Shown one piece after another: positions 27,246-35,728 of a DNA stretch of 64,000 nucleotides. Numbering within the stretch: position 1 is the stretch's first letter; every line of letters starts with the position of its first letter. The stretch is from Nocardia panacis (GTDB lineage: Bacteria > Actinomycetota > Actinomycetes > Mycobacteriales > Mycobacteriaceae): NCBI RefSeq assembly GCF_003598715.1, contig NZ_QZFU01000019.1, positions 1 through 64,000 of the forward strand. The letters are read 5' to 3'. Under the pieces are notes generated by a model, which did not search any database, was not told where the DNA came from, and saw only the letters and a program-made list of their open reading frames with translations. Made by a program: the position numbers and the translations under genes.

Positions 27246-28082
27246 ATGAGGATCAACCGTGCGCTTCGGCTCGGCATCGGGGTGGCCGCACTGGCGCTGG
27301 CCGCCGCCACCACGGCAGGCTGCGGCAGCAGCGAGAAGAAGTCGGCGCTCGACCACGCCAAGGGTGGCAAGCTCACCATCGGCATCAAATTCGACCAGCC
27401 CGGCCTCGGCCTGCGCAACAAAGACGGCTCCTACAGCGGTTTCGATGTCGAGGTCGCCCGGTATGTCGCGGGCAAGCTCGGTGTGAAGCCGGACGGCATC
27501 ACCTTCAAGGAATCGCCGTCCCCGCAGCGCGAGACGCTCATCGAGAACGGTCAGGTCGACTACATCGTGGCCACCTACTCGATCAGCGACCAGCGCAAGG
27601 AGAAGGTGGATTTCGCGGGTCCCTACTACATCGCGGGCCAGTCGCTGCTGGTGCGCGCGGACAATGCCACGATCAACGGCCCCGACGATCTCAAGGGCAA
27701 GAAGGTCTGCTCGGTCAAGGGTTCCACCCCCGCACAGAACCTGCAGAAGAACTTCCCCGATACCCAGTTGCAGACCAACGACACCTATTCGCTGTGCCTC
27801 GAGGGTCTCAAGGCCGGTTCGTGGGACGCGGTCAGCACCGACGACATCATCCTGGCCGGATACGCCGCGCAGAGCGCGGGCTCGTTCAAAGTGGTCGGCA
27901 AGCCGTTCACCACGGAGAACTACGGCATCGGCCTGAAGAAGGGCGACAAGGAACTGCGCGACAAGGTCAACGACGCCGTCGAGGCCATGATCGCCGACGG
28001 CTCCTGGAAGAAGGCGTTCGACCAGACCGTCGGCGCCTCGGGCTACCAGGCGCCGACGCCGCCGAAGGTCGTGCGCTACTGA
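27246..28082 (+). CDS. gluB: Glutamate-binding lipoprotein GluB
   Basis: The extracytoplasmic solute-binding component (278 residues). A signal peptide ends with lipobox TTAG-Cys at about residue 26, so it is anchored to the membrane by a lipid. The SBP_bac_3 fold follows: LTIGIKFDQPGLG, YSGFDVEVARYVAGKLG, VDYIVATYSIS. An internal pair of cysteines may form a disulfide. GAGAGGGAG precedes the ATG. It is 50 bases after gluA and 119 before gluC, within one operon. Confidence 0.94.
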   Translation: MRINRALRLGIGVAALALAAATTAGCGSSEKKSALDHAKGGKLTIGIKFDQPGLGLRNKDGSYSGFDVEVARYVAGKLGVKPDGITFKESPSPQRETLIENGQVDYIVATYSISDQRKEKVDFAGPYYIAGQSLLVRADNATINGPDDLKGKKVCSVKGSTPAQNLQKNFPDTQLQTNDTYSLCLEGLKAGSWDAVSTDDIILAGYAAQSAGSFKVVGKPFTTENYGIGLKKGDKELRDKVNDAVEAMIADGSWKKAFDQTVGASGYQAPTPPKVVRY

Positions 28083-28201
28083 TCGCGGTGCGCCACCGCT
28101 GATCTCGTCGCTCGGGCGGTCCGGGAAAGCCGGACCGGATCGCCCGCCCCACCCCTCGTTGCCCCGGCGGCTCCAACTTCGATCGGAGGGACGCGTCCGC
28201 C

Positions 28202-28882
28202 GTGTTCGACCTGATCTCCCAGTACCACGCGCAGATCCTGGACGCGTTCTGGGTCACCATTCAGCTCACCGTATTCTCCGCGATCGGCGCGCTGATCCTC
28301 GGCACCGTCGTCGCCGCGCTGCGGGTCTCCCCCATCCCGGTCGCCCGCTGGGTCGGCACCGCCTACGTGACCATCTTCCGCAATACCCCGCTGACGCTGA
28401 TCATCCTGTTCATGTCGCTGGGCCTCTACACCAGCCTGGGCATCCGACTCGCGCCCGAGGGGCCGAATTCCTTGGCGCAGAACAATTTCCGATTCGCCGT
28501 CATCGGATTCAGCATCTACACCGCCGCATTCGTCTGCGAATCGCTGCGGGCGGGCATCAACACCGTCCCCATGGGCCAGTCCGAGGCGGGCCGGTCGCTG
28601 GGGCTGGGCTTCCTGCAGAACCTGCGCATCATCGTGCTGCCGCAGGCATTTCGGGCGGTGATCGCGCCGCTCGGCAGCCTGCTCATCGCGCTCACCAAGA
28701 ACACCACGATCGCCTCGGCGATCGGCGTGGCCGAGGCGACCGCCCTGATGTCGACCATGATCGACAGGGAGGCCGCGCTGCTGGCGATCGGCGCGATCTT
28801 CGCGCTCGGGTTCGTCATCCTGACCCTGCCCACCGGATTGCTGTTCGGTTGGCTCGCAAAGCGATTCGAGGTGGCCCGATGA
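28202..28882 (+). CDS. gluC: Glutamate ABC transporter permease GluC
   Basis: A 226-residue inner membrane permease with five or six helices of the HisM/BinPDT type. The EAA loop, which docks on the ATPase, reads EAGRSLGLGFLQNLRIIVLP. Starts at GTG with GGAGGG upstream, and its stop overlaps the gluD ATG as ATGA, showing translational coupling. Pairs with GluD to form the channel. Confidence 0.93.
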   Translation: MFDLISQYHAQILDAFWVTIQLTVFSAIGALILGTVVAALRVSPIPVARWVGTAYVTIFRNTPLTLIILFMSLGLYTSLGIRLAPEGPNSLAQNNFRFAVIGFSIYTAAFVCESLRAGINTVPMGQSEAGRSLGLGFLQNLRIIVLPQAFRAVIAPLGSLLIALTKNTTIASAIGVAEATALMSTMIDREAALLAIGAIFALGFVILTLPTGLLFGWLAKRFEVAR

Positions 28883-29781
28883 GTGGGGCGTCCGTACTCT
28901 ACGACGCGCCCGGTCCCAAAGCGCGCCTGCGCAACGGCATCTACAGCGCCGTCGTGGTCGTCGTGGTGGCGGCCGCGCTGTGGTTTCTGTACCGGGGCCT
29001 CGCGGACAAGGGCCAGTTCACGGCGGAGAAGTGGAAGCCATTCCTCGACAAGGACGTGTGGACCACCTACCTGCTGCCCGGTATCAAAGGCACTGTGCTG
29101 GCGGCATTCCTGTCGATCGTGCTGGCGCTGGTCCTCGGCATGGTGTTCGGGATCCTGCGGCTTTCCGAACATCGGATCGTGCGCCTCGTCGCGGGCGCCA
29201 TCGTCGAGGTGGCCAGGGCCATCCCGGTGCTGATCCTGATGATCTTCCTGTTCGCGGCGTTCTCCAAATACAACCTGGTCGAAACCGAGCAGCTCGGACT
29301 CACCGCCGTGGTCACCGCCCTGACCATCTACAACGGGTCGGTCATCGCCGAGATCGTGCGCGCGGGCATCAAATCGCTGCCGCGCGGACAGACCGAGGCC
29401 TCGCTGGCGCTCGGCCTGCGCAAGGGTCAGCTCATGCGGCTGATCCTGCTGCCGCAGGCCATCACCGCCATGCTGCCCGCGATCATCTCGCAAATGGTGG
29501 TGGCGCTGAAGGATTCGGCCCTCGGCTACCAGATCACCTATATCGAGGTGGTGCGCTCGGGCTACCAGCTCGGCGCGGCACAGGGGAATACGATCCCGGC
29601 GCTCATCGTCATCGCCATCATCATGATCATCCTCAACAGCGCACTCGGATTCCTGGCCACCAAGGTGGAACAGCGATTGCGAGCCAGACGACGGATCAAA
29701 GGCGGTGCGGTCGTACTACCCGCCGACTCGGTGCTCACCGACGCCGCACCGGGCGTCGATCCGGCAGGCCCGAAACCCTGA
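28879..29781 (+). CDS. gluD: Glutamate ABC transporter permease GluD
   Basis: The second permease (300 residues). It has an extra N-terminal helix (SAVVVVVVAAALWFLY), a loop, and then the permease core with EAA loop EASLALGLRKGQLMRLILLP. A C-terminal basic and Pro-rich tail of about 35 residues follows. It starts by ATGA overlap with gluC. A hairpin 10 bases downstream closes the operon. Confidence 0.93.
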   Translation: MSGASVLYDAPGPKARLRNGIYSAVVVVVVAAALWFLYRGLADKGQFTAEKWKPFLDKDVWTTYLLPGIKGTVLAAFLSIVLALVLGMVFGILRLSEHRIVRLVAGAIVEVARAIPVLILMIFLFAAFSKYNLVETEQLGLTAVVTALTIYNGSVIAEIVRAGIKSLPRGQTEASLALGLRKGQLMRLILLPQAITAMLPAIISQMVVALKDSALGYQITYIEVVRSGYQLGAAQGNTIPALIVIAIIMIILNSALGFLATKVEQRLRARRRIKGGAVVLPADSVLTDAAPGVDPAGPKP

Positions 29782-29790
29782 TTCGCACAG

Positions 29791-29824
29791 CACCGGATAT
29801 CGGATATATGTCGGATATCCGGTG
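29791..29824 (+). terminator. Hairpin at the end of gluABCD
   Basis: Arms CACCGGATATC and GATATCCGGTG (11 bp) surround a 12-base loop, ten bases after the gluD stop. This is the probable operon terminator. Confidence 0.65.
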
Positions 29825-30020
29825 TTACGAACGCATTACGCTCATCACGATTCGAACTCTCGATCACAGACCGCGCGGCGGCAAGGCTCGTAGCCATCCC
29901 GCGTTTCCGACCGCGGGATGCGTCACCTAGGGCGTACCTCCGCCTTCGCTCCGACCATGCGCGAGGTCGAGGACGGCTGCGCCGACAGCGCTATTCTGCG
30001 ATCTGGGAGTTGATGCTCGA

Positions 30021-31565
30021 ATGGGTACCACCGACGTTATTTTCGACGAATCGTTTGCCTTTCCGAGCCACTTGCGCCGCGGTCGCGGCGGCGCGGAACC
30101 GGCCAGAGTGGCCGTGATCGGGGCTGGAGCGGGCGGCATGGCCGCAGCCTACGAATTACAGCGGCACGGGCTGGACGTCACCATCTACGAGCGCACCGCC
30201 AGGCCCGGCGGCCGGGTGCGCACCCAGCGCTTCTGGGATGGCACGCACGGCGAACTCGGGGCCATGCGGATACCGGGCAACCACCACTGCACACTGCACT
30301 ACATCAATGAATTCGATTTGGCGACAAGACCTTTCGTCAATGCCAATCCGGACGCCTACTATCTGCTGCGCGGGCGACGGGCACGACGCCACGCGGTGCG
30401 CGAGGTGCTGCCCGCCTACCGGCTCGAGCCCGGCGAACAGGACGACCCGCTGCGGCTGCTGGAGGAACTGCTGCGCGAGGCCTGGCACGGCCTCGGCGAC
30501 CACCGCCGCAAGGCGCTGCTGGCGGGCGATGTCGCCGATCCGGAACTCGACCGACTGGCCGCCACGTCACTGTGGCAGTTCACCCGCGAACGCCTCTCGC
30601 CCGACGCGTGGGATCTCATCGGCAATGCCAGCGGACTACTGCACTACGAGCACGCCTCCCTGCTGGAGGTGCTCGTCGACTACTTCGGACTATTCAATGT
30701 CGACCAACTCGAATTGGTCGACGGCACCGACGCGCTCATCCGCGCCTTCGCCACCGTGCTGCGCCCCGGCAGCCTGCGACTGGCCACCCGGATCACCGAG
30801 ATCCGGATCACCGCCGACGGCGTCCGATTGCGCGGAGACCGGCACGGCGCCGAGATCACCGACACGGCCGACTACGTGGTGTGCGCGATCCCGGCCCCCG
30901 GCCTGGACCAGATTGACATCACCCCCGCCCTGCCCGCCAAACAGCGGCAGGCGGTGCGCGGCATCAGCTACGCCAGCAGCGCCAAAACCCTTGTGCACGT
31001 GCGTGAACGCACTTGGGAACACGGCGACGGCATCTTCGGCGGCGGCAGCTTCACCGACCTGCCCATCCAGCAGGTCTGGTATCCCTCGGATAATGCCGCC
31101 AATCCAGCCAATGCGGCCGATGCGCGACAGGAAGGCGGCGAAACCCGCTGGGTGGCAGCAGATCCCGAGCGCTCGCACAGCGCGGCCGTACTCACCGCGG
31201 CCTACCTGTGGGAGAACAATGCCCGCCGCTTCGCCGCCCTCCCCGAAAGCGACCGCACCCGAATCGTGCTCGGCTCCCTCGAACAACTGCACCCCGGAAT
31301 CACCGCCACCGTGGACGATGTCGTGCACTGGACCTGGGACGAACAGGTCGGCATCGGCGGCGGCGCCTTCGCCTACCTCGCCCCCGGCCAGCACACCAGA
31401 TACCACGCCGAACTCGGTGCGCCACACCCCTATTCGAACCCCCGCGTCTTCTTCGCGGGCGAACACCTCTCCGTCGCGCACGCCTGGATCCAGGGCGCAC
31501 TGCAATCGGGGATCACCGCCGTCGAACAGATCCTCGACCAGGTGAGCGTGTCGCGTGCGGCTTGA
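30021..31565 (+). CDS. FAD-dependent amine/L-amino acid oxidase family protein
   Basis: A 514-residue flavin amine oxidase. The Rossmann FAD site is VAVIGAGAGGMAAAYELQRHG, followed by the ERTARPGGRVRT motif. GELGAMRIP carries the Arg that binds substrate carboxylate in L-amino acid oxidases, and the C-terminal FAD block is VFFAGEHLS. It should oxidise an amine or L-amino acid to imine with H2O2 release; the substrate is unknown. No signal peptide is present. Its 3' end overlaps the GTG of the EamA transporter by 11 bases, so the two are one operon. Confidence 0.85.
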   Translation: MGTTDVIFDESFAFPSHLRRGRGGAEPARVAVIGAGAGGMAAAYELQRHGLDVTIYERTARPGGRVRTQRFWDGTHGELGAMRIPGNHHCTLHYINEFDLATRPFVNANPDAYYLLRGRRARRHAVREVLPAYRLEPGEQDDPLRLLEELLREAWHGLGDHRRKALLAGDVADPELDRLAATSLWQFTRERLSPDAWDLIGNASGLLHYEHASLLEVLVDYFGLFNVDQLELVDGTDALIRAFATVLRPGSLRLATRITEIRITADGVRLRGDRHGAEITDTADYVVCAIPAPGLDQIDITPALPAKQRQAVRGISYASSAKTLVHVRERTWEHGDGIFGGGSFTDLPIQQVWYPSDNAANPANAADARQEGGETRWVAADPERSHSAAVLTAAYLWENNARRFAALPESDRTRIVLGSLEQLHPGITATVDDVVHWTWDEQVGIGGGAFAYLAPGQHTRYHAELGAPHPYSNPRVFFAGEHLSVAHAWIQGALQSGITAVEQILDQVSVSRAA

Positions 31566-32547
31566 CCGCGCCACCTGGCTGCTCGCCTCGGTCAGCCTCG
31601 TCTGGGGCGCGAGCTACACCGTCACCGGCTGGGGCCTGCGCGAACTGGATGTGCTGCGCTACAACGCGATCCGCTTCGCCTTCGCCGCTCCCCTACTGCT
31701 CGCGCTGGTTCTCCTGCGCGAGCGGCGGGGGTCCATCGGGATCGCCCGGCGATGGTGGCCCCGGTTGGTCTTGTCGGCGGCGGTAGGCATCGTGGCCTAC
31801 CAGTTGACCTTCAGCGCGGCCGTGGCACTCACCACCGTCACCGAATCGGCGATCCTCATCGCGCTATCCCCCTTCTGCACAGCCCTTTTCGCGATGTTGA
31901 CCGGAGAACCGGTGCGCCGCACCGTACTGGTGAGCGCGGTCATCGCCATGGTCGGAGTGGTACTGGTAGTAGTCGGCCGCGGCACAGGCGGAGTCGCCCA
32001 CAATCGGCCACTGGGCGATCTCGCAGCCGTCGCGGCGGCACTACTGTGGGGCGCGTACCCGGTCATCACCCGCCCCATGCTGGGGGCCTACAGCCCGCTC
32101 CGCGTAACAGCGTGGGCCTCACTACTCGGCACGGCGTTCCTAGTCCCCATATCGCTCGCGCTATCACCGCTACTCCAAACAGAAAGGCACACCGGACTTT
32201 CCGCACTCACCGCATGGTCCCTAGCCTTCTCGGTACTCGCCGTCACCATCTACGGCCTCGTCGCCTGGTACTGGGGCGTACAACGAGTCGGCTCAACCCA
32301 AACAATGGTCTTCATGTTCGCGGTGCCGGTAGCAGCCTCCGCGTTCGCCGTCCTCGCCGGAGCCGAACACATCACCGCCCTACAGGTGATAGGCGGCGCA
32401 ATCGTCCTCAGCGCCCTGGCATTCAGCCGATTCAAATTCGGATCCGGCTCAGTCGGCCAACGAGAGGCAGCATCCCCGCAAAGCCGTACCACACCCATCC
32501 GACCCAAGCGAACCCGCCCGCGCCGCAGCATCTCCGGGTTTCGGTAG
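31555..32547 (+). CDS. EamA/DMT-family transporter
   Basis: A 330-residue drug/metabolite transporter with ten membrane helices in two EamA repeats (about 8-140 and 155-295) and a basic C-terminal tail of some 30 residues. Family members export amino acids, metabolites or drugs. Overlap with the amine oxidase gene suggests export of the oxidase's substrate or product (inference). The 3' third uses more A-ending codons than the rest of the window, which hints at the border of an acquired segment. Confidence 0.88.
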   Translation: MRLDRATWLLASVSLVWGASYTVTGWGLRELDVLRYNAIRFAFAAPLLLALVLLRERRGSIGIARRWWPRLVLSAAVGIVAYQLTFSAAVALTTVTESAILIALSPFCTALFAMLTGEPVRRTVLVSAVIAMVGVVLVVVGRGTGGVAHNRPLGDLAAVAAALLWGAYPVITRPMLGAYSPLRVTAWASLLGTAFLVPISLALSPLLQTERHTGLSALTAWSLAFSVLAVTIYGLVAWYWGVQRVGSTQTMVFMFAVPVAASAFAVLAGAEHITALQVIGGAIVLSALAFSRFKFGSGSVGQREAASPQSRTTPIRPKRTRPRRSISGFR

Positions 32548-32588
32548 CAATCGCAGGCCGCTATTGTTCCGCACCACCTGGTCGTTGG

Positions 32589-33065
32589 TTATCCGCAGTG
32601 ACTCGAACCGGATTTCCAGTAGTTGTCTATGGTTGCGACATTCCCAGGCTTTTGAGCCTCGCCGTCCCACTGGATACATTTACCGCCTGCCGAAATCTTC
32701 ACGGGGCCTGCGTAATACTTGTAATCCGAGCCCGAATCGGAAACCTTTGTCGAGGGCTGGTCTGCGAGTTGAATTCCGGCGCTTACGATCGTCGGGGTAC
32801 CCGAGTAGGAATTTTTCCAGGTAACGACACAATTATCACTGCCATTGTAGAAGAGGTATACCGTGCCGAGAGGCAGGTCATGATGGTCGATCTCACGGAA
32901 GCCCGACCCGCATGCCTCGGCCGGTGTCGACGCGGCACTGGCAAGGGGCATTGCCACGAGCGGCGCCATGGTCGCCGCAAAGGCAATTGCCGCTGCCTTG
33001 ACGCAGAATCCCAGGACCCTCTTGCGATTTTCTCGGAACTGCATCAACATATGATGCCATATCAC
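32589..33065 (-). CDS. Spore-associated-protein-like secreted protein
   Basis: A 158-residue exported protein. A basic N-terminus and hydrophobic core end at ASAAS (about residue 45). The mature part shows the pattern of Streptomyces spore-associated protein A: ACGSGFREIDHHDLPLGTVYL, NCVVTWKNSYSGTP, YKYYAGPVKISAGGKCIQW and a final C-G. Four cysteines probably form two disulfides. The function of the family is unknown. Starts at GTG 33065, with GAGAAGG five bases upstream. Lower G+C than its neighbours suggests horizontal transfer. Confidence 0.8.
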   Translation of the reverse strand: MIWHHMLMQFRENRKRVLGFCVKAAAIAFAATMAPLVAMPLASAASTPAEACGSGFREIDHHDLPLGTVYLFYNGSDNCVVTWKNSYSGTPTIVSAGIQLADQPSTKVSDSGSDYKYYAGPVKISAGGKCIQWDGEAQKPGNVATIDNYWKSGSSHCG

Positions 33066-33407
33066 TGCAGCCTTCTCGCAGTTGAGAATATTTCTTCAGG
33101 GGCGGCGCAGCCACCGGATTGAAGAAAGCAAGTATGCATTCTTCACCGGAGTTTCCCGTTGCGACGTTTCGAAGCCACGTGGATAGCCCAGCTCGCGGCC
33201 GGAAAGCCACGACCTGCTCCATTGCACGACCTACCCGCGATATCGGTGACGGTGCCGCCCTCCGACCTGACCGCAGCGCTCGGGCGGTCGACAGGGGAGC
33301 CGACCCACGACGGGCGGCGCGGCAACCTGCAACTCCATCTCCCGTCACAAGCGCTGCGACAGACACGGGGGATTACCTGCGATTGAAACGTCACACCATG
33401 TCAGCCC
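33066..33407. other. Gene-poor stretch upstream of the SapA-like gene
   Basis: No convincing gene in 342 bases. Short frames exist on both strands but lack ribosome sites and coding bias. Composition is AT-richer at its left end, where the promoter of the minus strand gene should lie. Confidence 0.55.
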
Positions 33408-34871
33408 TCATTCCCCGCAGTACAACCGATCCAGGCCCACCAACTGAATCCCCCTGTCCGCCTCCGCTTCCCGAAGCAGATCCGACGTGAAGCCAAGGGC
33501 ACCGAACAGCGCGAGTCGCGTCTGCTCGGACGCGATCCCTCGTTCGAGGAGCAGCTCTCGAATGCGGCGCAGTCGCTCGAGATGACCCAGTCCGACCGGC
33601 TCACCGGATTTGGCCTCGCCGATGGCCAAGAGTTGTTCCCGTTCCCCATCGCGACCGAAAACCGCGATATCGATTTCGTGCGTGGACTTCGACGCCGGAT
33701 CGGCGACGGTTCCCGAGGCCACTCGATCCGGATAGCCGCCAAAGGTTTCCGCATCGGCATACCAGCGCGCCCATTCTCGGCAGATTCGCTCGAAATGCGG
33801 GCCGAGCACCTTGGAGCGGAAGGTGGGCCGCACCCGCCGCCACACTGTTGCGGCCCGGCCCGGTCGCTCGAGATCACCCCAATTCGGTCGCATGATCGAG
33901 TGATAGAAGCCGATGAGCGGATCGGCAATGCGGTACTCGGATCGGTTACGGCGGAAGGCATCCCGTTCGTGGGTGATCATCCCGACGTCCTGTAGCACGG
34001 CCAACGGGTGCGCCAGATCGGTCGATTTGCGTTCCAAGCAGCTCGCTATTGCGCCCCGGCCTGCATTGCCGTCCGCAATGGCGGCAAGCACTGCATGATA
34101 CAAACCGGCTTCATGGAGGGCGGGTTCTTCTGCCAGTAGGTAGCGCCCTTCCCGGAAAAGGGGGCGGCCCGGATTCAGCACGGCACGCACCACCCAAGCA
34201 TCGAAATCATCCGGTCCGGCAGGTGTGTCGCCCTGCGTGAACTCCCGGCGATAGGCCGGCGTACCACCGACGATCGCATTCGTCCGAAACGCGGTGAGCG
34301 GATCGTCGATTCCCCAGAATCGCGCAGCACCTCGATAGTCGAAGGTAGGGACGATCAACTCCAGGCCGGCCCTACCCCGCAGTGGTGCGCCTCCTGAAAG
34401 AAGCTGACCCATGAACCGAATCGCCGATCCGCACAGCAGCAGCCGCACCGGCATGTTGCGATGCTGCGCTCCCGGGTCCAGCTCGCGCTGGATGATGGAA
34501 GGAAGACTCGGTGACGCCTTGACCAGGAAGGGAAACTCGTCGATCACGACCACCTTCGGACCGTTCGTGGCGATCTGCATCAACCTCGCAATCGCGGTGT
34601 TCCACGACTCGAATCGAAACGGGACCGGTTCACCCAGGTGATCGGCGAGTGCGTCGCCGAACAACCGCAGCGCGTCGGCCTCGGTGGTCTCGGTCGCCGT
34701 GAACATGAAACCGCCCGTGGCGGTGGCCAGAGCATCCAGGAGGAAGGTCTTCCCCTGCCGCCGCCGACCGGAGACGATGCCCAAAGTTGCCCGCGGATCA
34801 TCGAATTCGGCGAATCTCGCCAGTTCCGCCCACTCGAAGTCCCGATCGAACATGCCTTGGGGTTTGTCCAC
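33408..34871 (-). CDS. AAA ATPase with DUF234 nuclease-like domain
   Basis: A 487-residue protein of the archaeal-type ATPase group (ATPase_2 plus DUF234). Walker A is VSGRRRQGKTFLLDAL (about residue 35), Walker B is KVVVIDEFPFLV, and sensor LLLCGSAIRFM follows. The winged helix region includes LAHPLAVLQDVGMI. The C-terminal DUF234 domain has HEIDIAVFG...LLAIGEAKSG, the D-x(n)-E-x-K pattern of PD-(D/E)XK nucleases. These proteins are scattered among bacteria and archaea and look mobile; function is unproven. GTG start with GGAGG. A perfect 43-bp palindrome with a TATAAT box lies just upstream. Confidence 0.87.
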   Translation of the reverse strand: MDKPQGMFDRDFEWAELARFAEFDDPRATLGIVSGRRRQGKTFLLDALATATGGFMFTATETTEADALRLFGDALADHLGEPVPFRFESWNTAIARLMQIATNGPKVVVIDEFPFLVKASPSLPSIIQRELDPGAQHRNMPVRLLLCGSAIRFMGQLLSGGAPLRGRAGLELIVPTFDYRGAARFWGIDDPLTAFRTNAIVGGTPAYRREFTQGDTPAGPDDFDAWVVRAVLNPGRPLFREGRYLLAEEPALHEAGLYHAVLAAIADGNAGRGAIASCLERKSTDLAHPLAVLQDVGMITHERDAFRRNRSEYRIADPLIGFYHSIMRPNWGDLERPGRAATVWRRVRPTFRSKVLGPHFERICREWARWYADAETFGGYPDRVASGTVADPASKSTHEIDIAVFGRDGEREQLLAIGEAKSGEPVGLGHLERLRRIRELLLERGIASEQTRLALFGALGFTSDLLREAEADRGIQLVGLDRLYCGE

Positions 34872-34880
34872 AGCGCCTCC

Positions 34881-34923
34881 ATCTTGGATAACTGGACTTA
34901 TTATAAGTCCAGTTATCCAAGAT
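34881..34923 (-). promoter_or_regulatory. Perfect 43-bp palindrome with TATAAT core
   Basis: Two exactly complementary 21-base arms (34881-34901 and 34903-34923) flank one base. The centre reads TTATAAT on the minus strand, a perfect -10 box for the ATPase gene ten bases further on. It lies between the ATPase GTG and the recX stop (34930). It is far more AT-rich than its surroundings. It may be an operator, a nuclease target, or a remnant of insertion. Confidence 0.75.
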
Positions 34924-34929
34924 TCGGCG

Positions 34930-35724
34930 TCAGTCGAATTCGGGTGGGGGTTTCTCCGAATCAGCTTGGGCCAGTTCGGCTTTCACTACCGCGAAGGCGG
35001 TGGCGGGGGAATAGCCGCGGCGGGTGAGCATGGCTACCAGGCGGCGGAGGGTTTTGTCCGGATCGGTGATGGGGGTGCGGATTTTACGGCGGATGAGGGC
35101 GGTGGCGCGGGCGGCTTCGTCGTCGGAGGTGATGGCGGACAGGGCCGCGGCGGCCTCGGTGGGGGCAACACCCTTGACGCGGAGTTCGCGGGCCAGGGCC
35201 TGCTTGCCCTTACCGGAGAAGGTGTGGCGGGAATACACCCACTGTTCGGCGAAGGCGGCGTCGTCTATCAAGCCGACCTCGGCGAGACGTTCCAGGGCCG
35301 CCTCAATCGTTTCCGGGGCGAAACCCTTCATGGTGAGGCGGCGGGACAGTTCGGCACGGCTGCGGGCGCGGACGGCGAGCAGGCGCAGGGATGCCTCCTT
35401 GGCCTGCTCGACCGTACCGCTGGATCCGGCCGCCACCAGATCCTCCGGGTCGTCGGCGGAAGGTGTGGCCGACGCCCGGGTCCCGGACCGCGCCCCGGCG
35501 CGGCGACCCCGAGGGGATCCGGCCGAGCGCGCCCGCTGCGGATCGGGTGCGCTCGACCGACTCCCCATGAGGTCCGCCTCGACCGAACCACCGTCGGCCG
35601 AGCGGACCCGTTCCGAATCCCGCCCGGCCGATGGGGCCATTCCCGGTTGCCCCACGGCGGACAGGATCTCGTTCAATCGACGGCGCGCCTCGGACACCGA
35701 ATCGGAGGTGCGCCGCCCCGGCAT
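34930..35724 (-). CDS. recX: RecA regulator RecX
   Basis: RecX binds the RecA filament and limits recombinase and coprotease activity. The C-terminal 165 residues hold the three-helix RecX repeats (LLAVRARSRAELSRRLTMKG, GLIDDAAFAEQWVYSR, RELRVKGV, MLTRRGYSPATAFAVV). The first 100 residues are a charged, disordered extension found in some actinobacteria. Four bases separate its ATG from the recA stop, so it is co-transcribed with recA and induced in the SOS response. Confidence 0.93.
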   Translation of the reverse strand: MPGRRTSDSVSEARRRLNEILSAVGQPGMAPSAGRDSERVRSADGGSVEADLMGSRSSAPDPQRARSAGSPRGRRAGARSGTRASATPSADDPEDLVAAGSSGTVEQAKEASLRLLAVRARSRAELSRRLTMKGFAPETIEAALERLAEVGLIDDAAFAEQWVYSRHTFSGKGKQALARELRVKGVAPTEAAAALSAITSDDEAARATALIRRKIRTPITDPDKTLRRLVAMLTRRGYSPATAFAVVKAELAQADSEKPPPEFD

Positions 35725-35728
35725 CGCG

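Noticed and set aside
33066..33407. Small genes in the gap upstream of the SapA-like gene
   Set aside because: The frames lack ribosome sites, family features and conserved codon bias.
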